Source of the DNA: Prevotellaceae bacterium
Lineage (GTDB): Bacteria > Bacteroidota > Bacteroidia > Bacteroidales > Bacteroidaceae
NCBI GenBank assembly: GCA_031262995.1
Contig: JAISGR010000027.1
Location: 1 to 34,273, forward strand
Direction: 5' to 3'
Length of the DNA: 34,273 bases
The translations under genes were made by a program, and so were the position numbers. This document shows, one piece after another, positions 16,758 to 24,538 of the stretch (the first letter of the stretch is position 1; every line of letters starts with the position of its first letter). The notes under the pieces are model-generated. The model searched no databases and was not told the DNA's origin. It saw nothing but the letters and a program-made list of their open reading frames with translations.

Positions 16758-17630
16758 ATGAAAAGAAACACACCCTTTTTCATCATCGGTAGCCTGCTTC
16801 TGATAGCATTGATAGGCGTCACGTTCTTGTTGTTTTCCGAGAAGAAAGCCAATCGCGAGTTGGTCGAAGAGTTCCAGTTGGACAAGCAAGAGTTGGAGAA
16901 CGAATACACCCGGTTTGCCCAACAATATGACGAGTTGCGGCTCAACGTCTCCAACGACTCCCTGTCGCAGCTCTTGGAACGGGAACAGATCAAGACCCAA
17001 CGCCTGCTCGAAGAGTTGCGTACCGTCAAGAGTACCAACGCCGCCGAGATACGCCGACTCAAGAAAGAGCTTGCCTCCATGCGACAGGTCATGGTAAGCT
17101 ATATCAACCAGATAGATTCGCTCAACCGCCTCACCACCCACCAGAAGGAGGTGATTGCCCAGGTGACAAGGCAGTACAACACCGCATCCCAACAAATCAG
17201 CAACCTCACCGAAGAGAAGGAGAACCTGAACAAGAAGGTCTCCCTCGCCGCCCGGCTGGATGCCACCAACATTCAGGTCATGCCCGTCAACAAGCGCGAC
17301 AAGAAAGCCAAGAAAGTAAAAGATGTGGTGAGGTTCAACATCCACTTTACGCTGGTGAAAAACATCACCGCCCCCACCGGCGAGCGAATCCTGTACGTAC
17401 GCATCACCAAGCCCGACAATGGCGTACTGACAAAGAACCCCGACGATACTTTTGACTACGAAAACCGCTCGCTGGGCTACTCCATCAAGAAATACCTGGA
17501 GTATAACGGCGAAGAGCAAACCATCACCGTGTACTGGGACGTGGCAGAGTTCCTCTATGCCGGCGACTACCGCGTCGACATCTTCTCCGACGGTGCACTG
17601 ATCGGTTCGCAAACCTTTACGCTGAGCTAA
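16758..17630 (+). CDS. Membrane-anchored coiled-coil protein of unknown function
   Basis: This 290-aa protein has one N-terminal membrane helix (FFIIGSLLLIALIGVTFLLF, residues 7-26) and no cleavage site, so it is probably inner-membrane anchored with the rest in the periplasm. Residues 28-165 are almost continuous charged heptad sequence, a long coiled coil. A basic linker (NKRDKKAKKVKD) leads into a C-terminal beta-rich domain (about 185-290) with VRFNIHFTLVKNITAPTGERILYVRI and YRVDIFSDGALIGSQTFTLS, resembling an immunoglobulin-like fold. I do not recognise a named family. It precedes tkt by 65 bp on the same strand, but there is no metabolic link. A structural or scaffolding role is possible. 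Confidence 0.75.
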   Translation: MKRNTPFFIIGSLLLIALIGVTFLLFSEKKANRELVEEFQLDKQELENEYTRFAQQYDELRLNVSNDSLSQLLEREQIKTQRLLEELRTVKSTNAAEIRRLKKELASMRQVMVSYINQIDSLNRLTTHQKEVIAQVTRQYNTASQQISNLTEEKENLNKKVSLAARLDATNIQVMPVNKRDKKAKKVKDVVRFNIHFTLVKNITAPTGERILYVRITKPDNGVLTKNPDDTFDYENRSLGYSIKKYLEYNGEEQTITVYWDVAEFLYAGDYRVDIFSDGALIGSQTFTLS

Positions 17631-17643
17631 AAGACCTCTTAGC

Positions 17644-17689
17644 TGCCATCAATCAATGAAATCCATTGCCATTAATCAATTAAATCCAT
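17644..17689. repeat. Two-unit 23-bp tandem repeat upstream of tkt
   Basis: Bases 17644-17666 and 17667-17689 are tandem 23-mers identical at 21 positions. Both begin TGCCAT and end AAATCCAT. The second contains a small quasi-palindrome, TTAATCAATTAA. The second unit ends 6 bp before the tkt start codon, so it occupies the ribosome-binding region. The period equals that of the larger arrays at 51-248 and 20133-20549. Confidence 0.7.
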
Positions 17690-17695
17690 AAAAAT

Positions 17696-19705
17696 ATGAA
17701 CGACAACAAGCTTATGATGCGCGCTGCGGACAACATCCGCATACTGGCAGCCTCAATGGTAGAAAAAGCCAACTCCGGACACCCGGGCGGAGCCATGGGA
17801 GGCGCCGATTTTATCAACACCCTCTTTTCCGAATATCTGGTGTACGACCCCGAAAACCCCGCATGGGAAGGACGCGACCGCTTCTTCCTCGACCCGGGAC
17901 ACATGTCGCCCATGCTCTACTCGGTGCTGGCGCTCTCCGGAAAGTTCACCCTCGATGAGCTGAAAGAGTTCCGCCAATGGGACAGCCCCACACCGGGACA
18001 CCCCGAACGGGATATCCTGCGCGGCATCGAAAACACCTCCGGTCCGCTCGGACAGGGACACACCTTCGCCGTCGGCGCCGCCATCGCTGCCAAGTTCCTC
18101 AAAGCCCGCTTCGGCGAGGTGATGAACCAAACCATCTACGCCTATATCTCCGACGGAGGCATACAGGAAGAGATTTCGCAAGGCGCCGGACGCATCGCCG
18201 GCACACTGGGATTGGACAACCTCATCATGTTCTACGACTCCAACGACATCCAGCTCTCCACCGAGACCAAGGCGGTGACCATCGAAGATACTGCCCGCAA
18301 GTACCAGGCGTGGGGATGGAACGTGCTGCACTGCGCAGGCAATGACGTGGCAGACATCCGCACCGCCCTCGACGAAGCCAAAGCCGAAACCGAACGTCCC
18401 ACCCTGATCATCGGCAAGACCATCATGGGCAAAGGCGCCCGCAAAGCCGACGGCAGCAGCTACGAAGCCAACACCGCCACACACGGCGCCCCGCTGGGAG
18501 GCGATGCCTACATCAACACCATCAAGAACCTGGGAGGCGACCCGGAGCACCCGTTCGCCATCTTCCCCGAAGTAGCCGACATGTATGCCGCCCGCGCCTG
18601 CGAGCTGAAGGAGATTGCCGCCAGCCGCTATGCCGACAAGGCTGTCTGGACAAAAGCCAATCCCGCACTCTCAGCCAAGCTGGAATCGTTCTTCTCCGGC
18701 AAAGCGCCCGAAGTAGACTGGGCAGGCATTCAGCAGAAAGCAGGCGCTGCCACCCGTGCCGCCTCTGCCACCGTGCTGAGCGCACTTGCCACGCAGGTAG
18801 AGAACATGATTGTGGCATCTGCCGACCTCTCCAACTCCGACAAGACCGACGGCTTCCTCAAGAAGACACACGCATTTGCCAAGGGCGACTTTAGCGGCGC
18901 CTTCTTCCAGGCAGGCGTAGCCGAGCTGACCATGGCTTGCTGCTGCATCGGCATGGCGCTGCACGGCGGCGTGATTCCCGCTTGCGGCACCTTCTTCGTC
19001 TTCTCCGACTACATGAAACCTGCCGTGCGCATGGCTGCACTGATGGAGGTACCGGTGAAGTTCATCTGGACACACGATGCCTTCCGCGTAGGCGAAGACG
19101 GACCGACCCACGAGCCGGTAGAGCAGGAGGCACAAATCCGACTGATGGAGAAGTTGCAGAACCACCACGGCGAGAACTCCATGCTGGTGCTCCGTCCGGC
19201 AGATGCCGAAGAGACCACCGTGGCATGGCAGCTTGCCATGGAGAACACAACCACTCCGACCGGGTTGATCTTCTCCCGCCAGAACATTGCCAACCTGCCC
19301 GCAGGCAACGACTACACACAAGCCGCCCGCGGCGCTTACATCGTTGCCGGCTCCGACGAACCGTTCGACGTGGTGCTCGTGGCATCCGGCTCTGAGGTGG
19401 CAACCCTGATAGCCGGCGCCCAGCTGCTCCGCAACGAAGGCATCAAGGTGCGCATCGTCTCGGCGCCCTCCGAAGGGCTGTTCCGTCGCCGCTCCCAGGA
19501 ATATCAGGAGAGCGTGATACCTGCCGGCGCCAAGGTGTTCGGCTTGACTGCCGGACTGCCCGTCACCCTGCAAGGACTGGTAGGCGCCAACGGCAAGGTA
19601 TGGGGATTGCCCTCGTTCGGCTTCTCCGCCCCCTATCAGGTGCTCGACCAGAAGCTGGGCTTCACCGCCGAGAACGTGTACACCCAAGTGAAAGCCCTGT
19701 TATGA
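17696..19705 (+). CDS. tkt: Transketolase
   Basis: This 669-aa thiamine-diphosphate enzyme moves two-carbon units between sugar phosphates in the non-oxidative pentose phosphate pathway. Visible landmarks: KANSGHPGGAMGGADF near the N-terminus (His29), GPLGQGHTFAVGAAIA, the cofactor segment YISDGGIQEEISQGAGR with FYDSNDIQLS, the pyrimidine-domain HDAFRVGEDGPTHEPVEQ, and a C-terminal domain from VVLVASGSEVATLIAGAQ. Length is normal for the bacterial single-chain enzyme. The stop codon overlaps the rpiB start in an ATGA junction (19702-19705), so the two pathway enzymes are translationally coupled. Two 23-bp repeat units sit in its leader. Confidence 0.96.
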   Translation: MNDNKLMMRAADNIRILAASMVEKANSGHPGGAMGGADFINTLFSEYLVYDPENPAWEGRDRFFLDPGHMSPMLYSVLALSGKFTLDELKEFRQWDSPTPGHPERDILRGIENTSGPLGQGHTFAVGAAIAAKFLKARFGEVMNQTIYAYISDGGIQEEISQGAGRIAGTLGLDNLIMFYDSNDIQLSTETKAVTIEDTARKYQAWGWNVLHCAGNDVADIRTALDEAKAETERPTLIIGKTIMGKGARKADGSSYEANTATHGAPLGGDAYINTIKNLGGDPEHPFAIFPEVADMYAARACELKEIAASRYADKAVWTKANPALSAKLESFFSGKAPEVDWAGIQQKAGAATRAASATVLSALATQVENMIVASADLSNSDKTDGFLKKTHAFAKGDFSGAFFQAGVAELTMACCCIGMALHGGVIPACGTFFVFSDYMKPAVRMAALMEVPVKFIWTHDAFRVGEDGPTHEPVEQEAQIRLMEKLQNHHGENSMLVLRPADAEETTVAWQLAMENTTTPTGLIFSRQNIANLPAGNDYTQAARGAYIVAGSDEPFDVVLVASGSEVATLIAGAQLLRNEGIKVRIVSAPSEGLFRRRSQEYQESVIPAGAKVFGLTAGLPVTLQGLVGANGKVWGLPSFGFSAPYQVLDQKLGFTAENVYTQVKALL

Positions 19706-20151
19706 AGCAGATAGGCATTTGCTCCGACCACGCCGGATTCGAACTCAAGCAGTTCGTCCGGCAGTGGCTGGATGCCAAAGGGTGGGCATACACAGACTTT
19801 GGCACCTTCTCCTCAGAGAGCTGCGACTATCCAGACTATGCCCATCCGCTGGCGCTGGCAGTCGAGGCGGGCGAGTGCTACCCCGGCATAGCCATCTGCG
19901 GCAGCGGCAACGGCATCAACATGACGCTCAACAAGCACCAGCACATCCGCGCCGCCCTGTGCTGGATGCCCGAGATAGCATCCCTGGCACGCCGCCACAA
20001 CAACGCCAATGTGCTCGTCATGCCCGGACGCTTCGTCAGCACCCAAGAGGCAGCCGCCATCATGACCGAGTTCTTCAACACTCCCTTTGAAGGCGGACGG
20101 CACCAAACACGGATAGACAAGATTCCGGTAGCCGTTAATGAAACTCATTAA
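19702..20151 (+). CDS. rpiB: Ribose-5-phosphate isomerase B
   Basis: This 149-aa enzyme interconverts ribose-5-phosphate and ribulose-5-phosphate. The N-terminal IGICSDHAGFELKQFV is the RpiB signature. The catalytic Cys lies in IAICGSGNGINMTLNKH, and RRHNNANVLVMPGRF follows. The start at 19702 overlaps the tkt stop codon (ATGA). A longer frame from 19600 exists but runs inside tkt. The last codons (encoding VNETH and stop) lie inside the first unit of the 23-bp repeat array that begins at 20133, so the array supplies the end of the coding sequence. Confidence 0.95.
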   Translation: MKQIGICSDHAGFELKQFVRQWLDAKGWAYTDFGTFSSESCDYPDYAHPLALAVEAGECYPGIAICGSGNGINMTLNKHQHIRAALCWMPEIASLARRHNNANVLVMPGRFVSTQEAAAIMTEFFNTPFEGGRHQTRIDKIPVAVNETH

Positions 20152-20411
20152 TAGCCGTAAATGAAGGTTATTAATACCCGTAAATGAGACTCATTAATAC
20201 TCGTAAATGACTCTCATTAATAGCCGTAAATGAAACTCATTTATACCCGTTTCAAAGACTTTGAAATACTCGTTTCAAAAGCTTTGAAATACCCGTTTCA
20301 AAAGTTTTGAGATACTCGTTTCAAAAGCTTTGAGATACTCGTTTCAAAAGCTTTGAGATACTCGTCTCAAAAGCTTTGAGATACTCGTCTCAAAAGTTTT
20401 GAGATACTCGT
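20133..20411 (+). repeat. Twelve-unit 23-bp tandem palindromic array with two palindrome families
   Basis: The triplet CGT recurs at 20133, 20156, 20179, 20202, 20225, 20248, 20271, 20294, 20317, 20340, 20363 and 20386, always 23 bp apart, and again at 20409. The first five units carry palindromes of the AATGA-NNN-TCATT kind. The last seven carry TTTCAAA-AGC-TTTGAAA and related forms. The spacer linking units (ATACCCGT, ATACTCGT or ATAGCCGT) is shared by both families. Stem changes in the second family are compensatory: TTTC/GAAA, then TTTC/GAGA with a G-U pair, then TCTC/GAGA. The array starts inside the rpiB stop region and would form the 3' untranslated part of the tkt-rpiB message. Confidence 0.95.
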
Positions 20412-20465
20412 ACCGCAAATCATTCCTCCATTATCTGAGGGTGTGTTGTAAGTAACTCCGGGTAC

Positions 20466-20549
20466 AACAGAACTTCTGTCAGCCTCGGAACAGAACTTCT
20501 GTTAGCCTCGGAACAGAACCTTTGTTAGCCTCGGAACAGAACTTCTGTG
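20466..20549 (+). repeat. Four-unit 23-bp tandem palindromic array (AACAGAA family)
   Basis: AACAGAACTTCTGTT-type palindromes begin at 20466, 20489, 20512 and 20535, exactly 23 bp apart, joined by the 8-bp spacer AGCCTCGG. The third unit has AACAGAACCTTTGTT, which keeps one changed pair as a G-U wobble on the plus strand. Sequence is unrelated to the array 55 bp upstream, but period and layout are the same. Confidence 0.9.
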
Positions 20550-20571
20550 ATAAGTCGGACTATCTCCGGCT

Positions 20572-20615
20572 CCCCTCCTGCCGGCAGGAGGGGTGGCGCG
20601 TAGCGACGGGGTGGT
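20572..20615. repeat. G+C-rich perfect palindrome followed by dispersed-repeat-like tail
   Basis: Bases 20572-20593 form a perfect 22-bp palindrome (half-site CCCCTCCTGCC). It is followed by GTGGCGCGTAGCGACGGGGT and GGTGG. Intergenic repeats combining a CCCCTCC hairpin with a CGTCGCTACGCGCCACC-type tail are familiar to me from many bacterial genomes, so this is probably one dispersed copy. It could also terminate transcription of both convergent neighbours, although no T-run follows. Confidence 0.55.
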
Positions 20616-20642
20616 GGATGAATAACAGGTATTTTCAGCCGC

Positions 20643-21359
20643 TCATCGAGCGAGAGTCACCCCGAACTTTACCAATGTTCTGTTGAGGCGTTTCCCTCTG
20701 ATACTCACTTCCCGTATTCCTTCACCGGTAAAGGCATCGCTTATCGAAGCAGAGATGGGAGGCGTGCCGTACAGGCTGAACTGATAGGTGATTTCCATGA
20801 ACGCGTATATCCTCCGCGTCAGCTTCCAACCGATATAGATGCTCGGATTGACAATGAACCCGATGTTTCCGTTTCGCGAAAGATTATAACGGTCGGTGTC
20901 GTTACTGTCGGGATGCTTCAAATAGAAACTGGTGTTGTCACGTTCGTTCAGCCCCTCCAGTCCTATGCTGAAGTTGGGTTGCAGGGTGAAGCGTTTAAAC
21001 TCCCTCCGATAGGCAAAGCCGCTGCTTATGTTCATGAAATAACCGCGTGAATTCCCTTTGATTTCAGACGTACGGGTATCTCTGTAATAGCTGTAGCCGG
21101 TTTGCCCCATGTTGTTCATCCACTGTATGCCCCAGTGTTTTGACCAGAAATACCGCACAGATACACCGGTGCTGAAGCATCCGTCATCGCGGTGGCGGTA
21201 ATAGACATGCGGCAGGATGGGCTGCGTGAGGCGGCGGGTATTGCTTGTCCCGATGGAGAAGTTGAAGAGCCACCGGCGAGGGGTGGTCTCTGCTTGCGCA
21301 TGCAAACAGGTTTGCAAAGAGGCAAACAGGAGTATCAACAGGAGCAGGATGCGTTTCAT
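20643..21359 (-). CDS. Outer-membrane beta-barrel-like protein
   Basis: This 238-aa protein starts with a Sec signal peptide (KRILLLLILLFASLQTCLHAQA, cleavage after about residue 22). The mature part is made of alternating polar and aromatic strands such as GFAYRREFKRFTLQPNFSIGLEGL and VNPSIYIGWKLTRRIYAFMEITYQFSLYG, as in small outer-membrane barrels of about eight to ten strands. It ends in VKFGVTLAR rather than in a terminal aromatic residue, so final insertion by BAM is less typical. It follows a lipoprotein gene by 12 bp on the same strand and is likely cotranscribed. I recognise no specific family or substrate. Confidence 0.65.
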   Translation of the reverse strand: MKRILLLLILLFASLQTCLHAQAETTPRRWLFNFSIGTSNTRRLTQPILPHVYYRHRDDGCFSTGVSVRYFWSKHWGIQWMNNMGQTGYSYYRDTRTSEIKGNSRGYFMNISSGFAYRREFKRFTLQPNFSIGLEGLNERDNTSFYLKHPDSNDTDRYNLSRNGNIGFIVNPSIYIGWKLTRRIYAFMEITYQFSLYGTPPISASISDAFTGEGIREVSIRGKRLNRTLVKFGVTLAR

Positions 21360-21371
21360 GGTCGGTATCTG

Positions 21372-21935
21372 TTAGTAAAGTTGAAGTACAGGGGTGTCGC
21401 GGACTAACGTCTGCTCATCGGAGCATACAAACTCCACACGGAATTGATAAGTTCCTGCAACGGGATGAGCCGTCAGAAACAGCGGGTAATATTCTCCTTC
21501 ATTGATAAACCGAATGGGAGTGCCTATGCCGGTATGAGTAGAGTTCAACCGATGAAACAGTGTGCTGATATCACTCCCTGCCGGATACTCCTCGTTGAAG
21601 TCGTTCAGTGTGATGATGCGTACGGCAATCACTTGCGGGTCGATGCTGTTGCGTGGCATTCCTCCAAGTTCGAGGATGGGAATAATATGCAGTCGATACG
21701 CCCGTCCGGGGCAACGGTTTTCGGTAAGCAGCCGGGGAACATCGCCACTATTGTCGTACGAAAGCAGGGCTATGTCCGACAATTTGTTCGGGGTGACCGA
21801 CAGATCTTCCCGATAGCCTTCATTGATATACGTATTCTCTTCCCATTCATCTACCCAATCATAAAAACAACCCGTGACGTTTGTCAGAAGAAAAAGGCTG
21901 CATAGCAGCAAGCATATTACTGTTTTTGGTTTCAT
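21372..21935 (-). CDS. Hypothetical lipoprotein
   Basis: From the ATG at 21935 the 187-aa product begins with a lipoprotein signal (KPKTVICLLLCSLFLLTNVTGC, lipobox VTGC). A longer frame reaches 22043 but its first 36 residues would place the signal internally, so I reject it. The mature protein starts FYDWVDEWEENTYINEGY and contains beta-strand-like segments (VIAVRIITLNDFNEEY, GTYQFRVEFVCSDEQTLV). It reads as a surface or periplasmic lipoprotein acting with the barrel-like protein encoded 12 bp downstream. No catalytic motif is evident. Confidence 0.7.
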   Translation of the reverse strand: MKPKTVICLLLCSLFLLTNVTGCFYDWVDEWEENTYINEGYREDLSVTPNKLSDIALLSYDNSGDVPRLLTENRCPGRAYRLHIIPILELGGMPRNSIDPQVIAVRIITLNDFNEEYPAGSDISTLFHRLNSTHTGIGTPIRFINEGEYYPLFLTAHPVAGTYQFRVEFVCSDEQTLVRDTPVLQLY

Positions 21936-22102
21936 GGAATCTGTTGTTAAGAGTTGAATCGTTTGGTTATTTACTTGCCATTTATAACTAAACACACGCA
22001 TGACTTCCTTACTGCACGCCGTTGCCGGCATTCTATACCGCAAATTCCCTAATAATCCTTAAATAATTGCGGCACATAGCCTGCTTCCCGAACGCACGTC
22101 AA

Positions 22103-22110
22103 TATCTTTG
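22103..22110 (+). promoter_or_regulatory. Candidate -7 element for the SPFH operon
   Basis: TATCTTTG matches TAnnTTTG and lies 45 bp before the SPFH start codon. A -33 TTTG is not evident at 19-20 bp. Confidence 0.5.
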
Positions 22111-22155
22111 TGCTATCAAAATGATATTGTCTAATAATCTTTAAAATCACTACTT

Positions 22156-23124
22156 ATGGAAACAAAAGAAACTCAATTCAAAGGATTTAAGATGAACGGA
22201 TTCGCCATGCTGTTCCTTCATCTGGTGGTGTTATCGGCAATGATTGCGGGCGGTTTTATCCTGTTTGCAACGTGGAGCATCACGGCGGCAGTTGTGCTGA
22301 CTGTTGTCTGGCTGACAATGACCGCAGGCTACATGCAGCTGGAACCCAACGAGGCACGTGCCATGGTCTTCTTCGGCAGCTACAAAGGCACGTTCAAGGA
22401 GACCGGGTTCTTCTGGGTGAACCCTTTCATGGACAAGAAGAAACTCTCGCTGCGTGCCCGTAACCTCGACGTGGAGCCTATCAAGGTGAACGACAAGATA
22501 GGCAACCCCATCCTGATTGGCTTGGTGCTGGTGTGGAGACTGAAAGACACCTACAAAGCCATGTTCGAAATCGACGCACAGACCATGGCTGCCGCTGCTG
22601 CCACCAATGCAGGAACGGGCAACAAGAACGAGATTCATGTCGGGTCGGCTGTTGCCAACCGGATGAACGCCTTCGAGAACTTCGTGAAGATACAGAGCGA
22701 TGCCGCCCTGCGGCAGGTGGCAGGACAATATGCCTACGACGACAATGAATCGGCTGCCGGCGAACTGACGCTCCGCTCGGGCGGCGAGGAGATCAACGAC
22801 CAGTTGGAACAGAAGCTCAACGAACGCCTCCTCATGTCGGGCATCGAGATTGTGGAAGCCCGCATCAACTACCTGGCGTATGCGCCCGAGATCGCCGCCG
22901 TCATGCTGCGCCGGCAGCAGGCATCTGCCATCATCACTGCCCGCGAGAAGATTGTCGAAGGAGCCGTGTCGATGGTGAAGATGGCGCTGCAAAAACTCTC
23001 CGAGGAGCAGATTGTCGACCTGGACGAAGAACGCAAAGCTGCCATGGTGAGCAACCTGCTTGTCGTGCTCTGCGCCGACGAATCGGCACAACCGGTTGTC
23101 AATGCGGGCACATTGCATCATTGA
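22156..23124 (+). CDS. SPFH (stomatin/prohibitin/band 7) domain membrane protein
   Basis: This 322-aa protein has two adjacent hydrophobic segments near the N-terminus (AMLFLHLVVLSAMIAGGFILF and SITAAVVLTVVWLTMTAGYM, residues about 14-60). An SPFH domain follows, beginning QLEPNEARAMVFFGSYKGTFKETGFFWVNPF. A later helical stretch (EQKLNERLLMSGIEIVEARINYLAYAPEIAAVMLRRQQASAIITARE) is the usual oligomerising part. SPFH proteins form membrane-associated rings or microdomains and often work with proteases; the bacterial role is generally membrane organisation or stress tolerance. It is first of three plus-strand genes, with an alpha/beta hydrolase 27 bp later and a ribbon-helix-helix protein after that. 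Confidence 0.88.
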   Translation: METKETQFKGFKMNGFAMLFLHLVVLSAMIAGGFILFATWSITAAVVLTVVWLTMTAGYMQLEPNEARAMVFFGSYKGTFKETGFFWVNPFMDKKKLSLRARNLDVEPIKVNDKIGNPILIGLVLVWRLKDTYKAMFEIDAQTMAAAAATNAGTGNKNEIHVGSAVANRMNAFENFVKIQSDAALRQVAGQYAYDDNESAAGELTLRSGGEEINDQLEQKLNERLLMSGIEIVEARINYLAYAPEIAAVMLRRQQASAIITAREKIVEGAVSMVKMALQKLSEEQIVDLDEERKAAMVSNLLVVLCADESAQPVVNAGTLHH

Positions 23125-23151
23125 TACACCCACAGCACACAGGAGGACAAG

Positions 23152-24498
23152 ATGATAAACGGTTATTTATACAAGTGGGCGCTGCTGCTGGGACTGCTGC
23201 TGGGGCAGGTGGCAGCCCTGTTTGCCCAGGACGCCAACCTGGCACGTGCCGAGCGTGCCTATCGGCTCTTTGTTGCCGAACAGGGAGACAGCCTGCACGC
23301 CATGCTCACCCGGGAGCTACAGGAAAAGCTCTCGCCCGAAGTGTTCAAGGGCACGCTCCGGCAGGCGGAACGCCAAGTGGGCAAGTTGCAGTCGCACTCG
23401 GAATGGAAGAAGGAGAGTGCACAAGGCATCACCATCTACTACTGCAACGTACAGTTTGAGCGCTACACCCTGCGGTTCGTGACCAGCTTCGATGTCGACG
23501 GAGGGATGAACACCATCCGGCTGATTCCGGCTCCCGTCCTTTCGACAACCGCTCCTGTCCAATATGACAAGGAGAAGATGAGCGAGCGCGACATCACCGT
23601 CGGCGTACCGGGCTTCTCGCTGCCCGGAACGCTTACGCTTCCGCGGGGGCAGAAGCAGTACCCCGTGGTGATTCTGGTGCACGGCTCGGGCGCACACGAC
23701 CGCGACGAGACGCTGGGTCCCAACAAGCCCTTTCGCGACTTGGCATGGGGACTGGCTGAACAGGGCATTGCCACCATCCGCTACGAAAAACGGACAAAGG
23801 TATATGGCGCCACCCTGCCCGAAGGACGCGAGTTGGACTACGACACGGAGGCGGTAGACGATGTCCTGAGCGCCATCGCGCTGGCGAAGAGCCTTCCGGA
23901 GATTGCCGCAGACAGCATCTACGTGGTGGGACACAGCCTGGGCGCCATTGTGGCTCCCCGCATCGCCGAACGCGCACAGACGGGCAGCCTGGCAGGTATC
24001 GTCCTGATAGCCGGCACGCCCCGTCCGCTGGAAGACCTGGTTGTGGAGCAGTCGACTTATCTGGCTTCGCTGACCGATGCTTCGGAGGCGACCCGGGCAC
24101 AGTTGGATCAGTTGAAACGCGAAGCCGAGAACACCAAAAAGCTGGGTACGCCCGCATTCAACGACTCCATTCCGCTGCTCTTGGGGCAGCCGTCGTCCTA
24201 CTGGCTCTTTATCAACCGCTATCAGCCGTTAGAGACGGCGAAGAAGCTCACCTTGCCCATCCTGATTCTGCAAGGCGAGCGCGACTATCAGGTCACGATG
24301 CAGGACTTCGGGTTGTGGCGCTTCGGCTTGTTGCGCAACAAGAACGTTGTCTTGAAGTCGTATCCCAAGCTCAACCATCTCTTGCAGGAGGGTACCGGTA
24401 TGTCGACCCCCTTCGAATACAACCAAGCCTCACCCGTCTCCGGACAGGTAATCACCGATATTGCCACGTTCATCCGCACCGGACAGGTGGCAGATTGA
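23152..24498 (+). CDS. Secreted alpha/beta hydrolase with DUF3887-like N-terminus
   Basis: This 448-aa protein has a Sec signal peptide (ending near AALFAQ, residue 26). An N-terminal helical domain (about 27-125), of the DUF3887 kind often found before such hydrolases, precedes the hydrolase proper. The oxyanion region is HGSGAHDRDE (177-186). The nucleophile elbow is VVGHSLGAIVAPR with Ser262. The probable acid is Asp378 in LQGERDYQVTMQDF and the His is His409 in SYPKLNHLLQEG. The triad is complete, so it should be an active serine esterase or peptidase in the periplasm or outer envelope. It sits between an SPFH gene and a ribbon-helix-helix gene. Substrate unknown. Confidence 0.87.
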   Translation: MINGYLYKWALLLGLLLGQVAALFAQDANLARAERAYRLFVAEQGDSLHAMLTRELQEKLSPEVFKGTLRQAERQVGKLQSHSEWKKESAQGITIYYCNVQFERYTLRFVTSFDVDGGMNTIRLIPAPVLSTTAPVQYDKEKMSERDITVGVPGFSLPGTLTLPRGQKQYPVVILVHGSGAHDRDETLGPNKPFRDLAWGLAEQGIATIRYEKRTKVYGATLPEGRELDYDTEAVDDVLSAIALAKSLPEIAADSIYVVGHSLGAIVAPRIAERAQTGSLAGIVLIAGTPRPLEDLVVEQSTYLASLTDASEATRAQLDQLKREAENTKKLGTPAFNDSIPLLLGQPSSYWLFINRYQPLETAKKLTLPILILQGERDYQVTMQDFGLWRFGLLRNKNVVLKSYPKLNHLLQEGTGMSTPFEYNQASPVSGQVITDIATFIRTGQVAD

Positions 24499-24538
24499 CA
24501 ACCTGTATGGATTGACTTTGGCAAATAACAGCAACAAG

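Noticed and set aside
16731-19687. Long minus-strand ORFs opposite the coiled-coil protein and transketolase genes
   Set aside because: They mirror the codon structure of well-supported plus-strand genes and have no recognisable motifs or start context.
21936-22043. Upstream extension of the hypothetical lipoprotein
   Set aside because: It would add 36 residues before a clear lipoprotein signal sequence.
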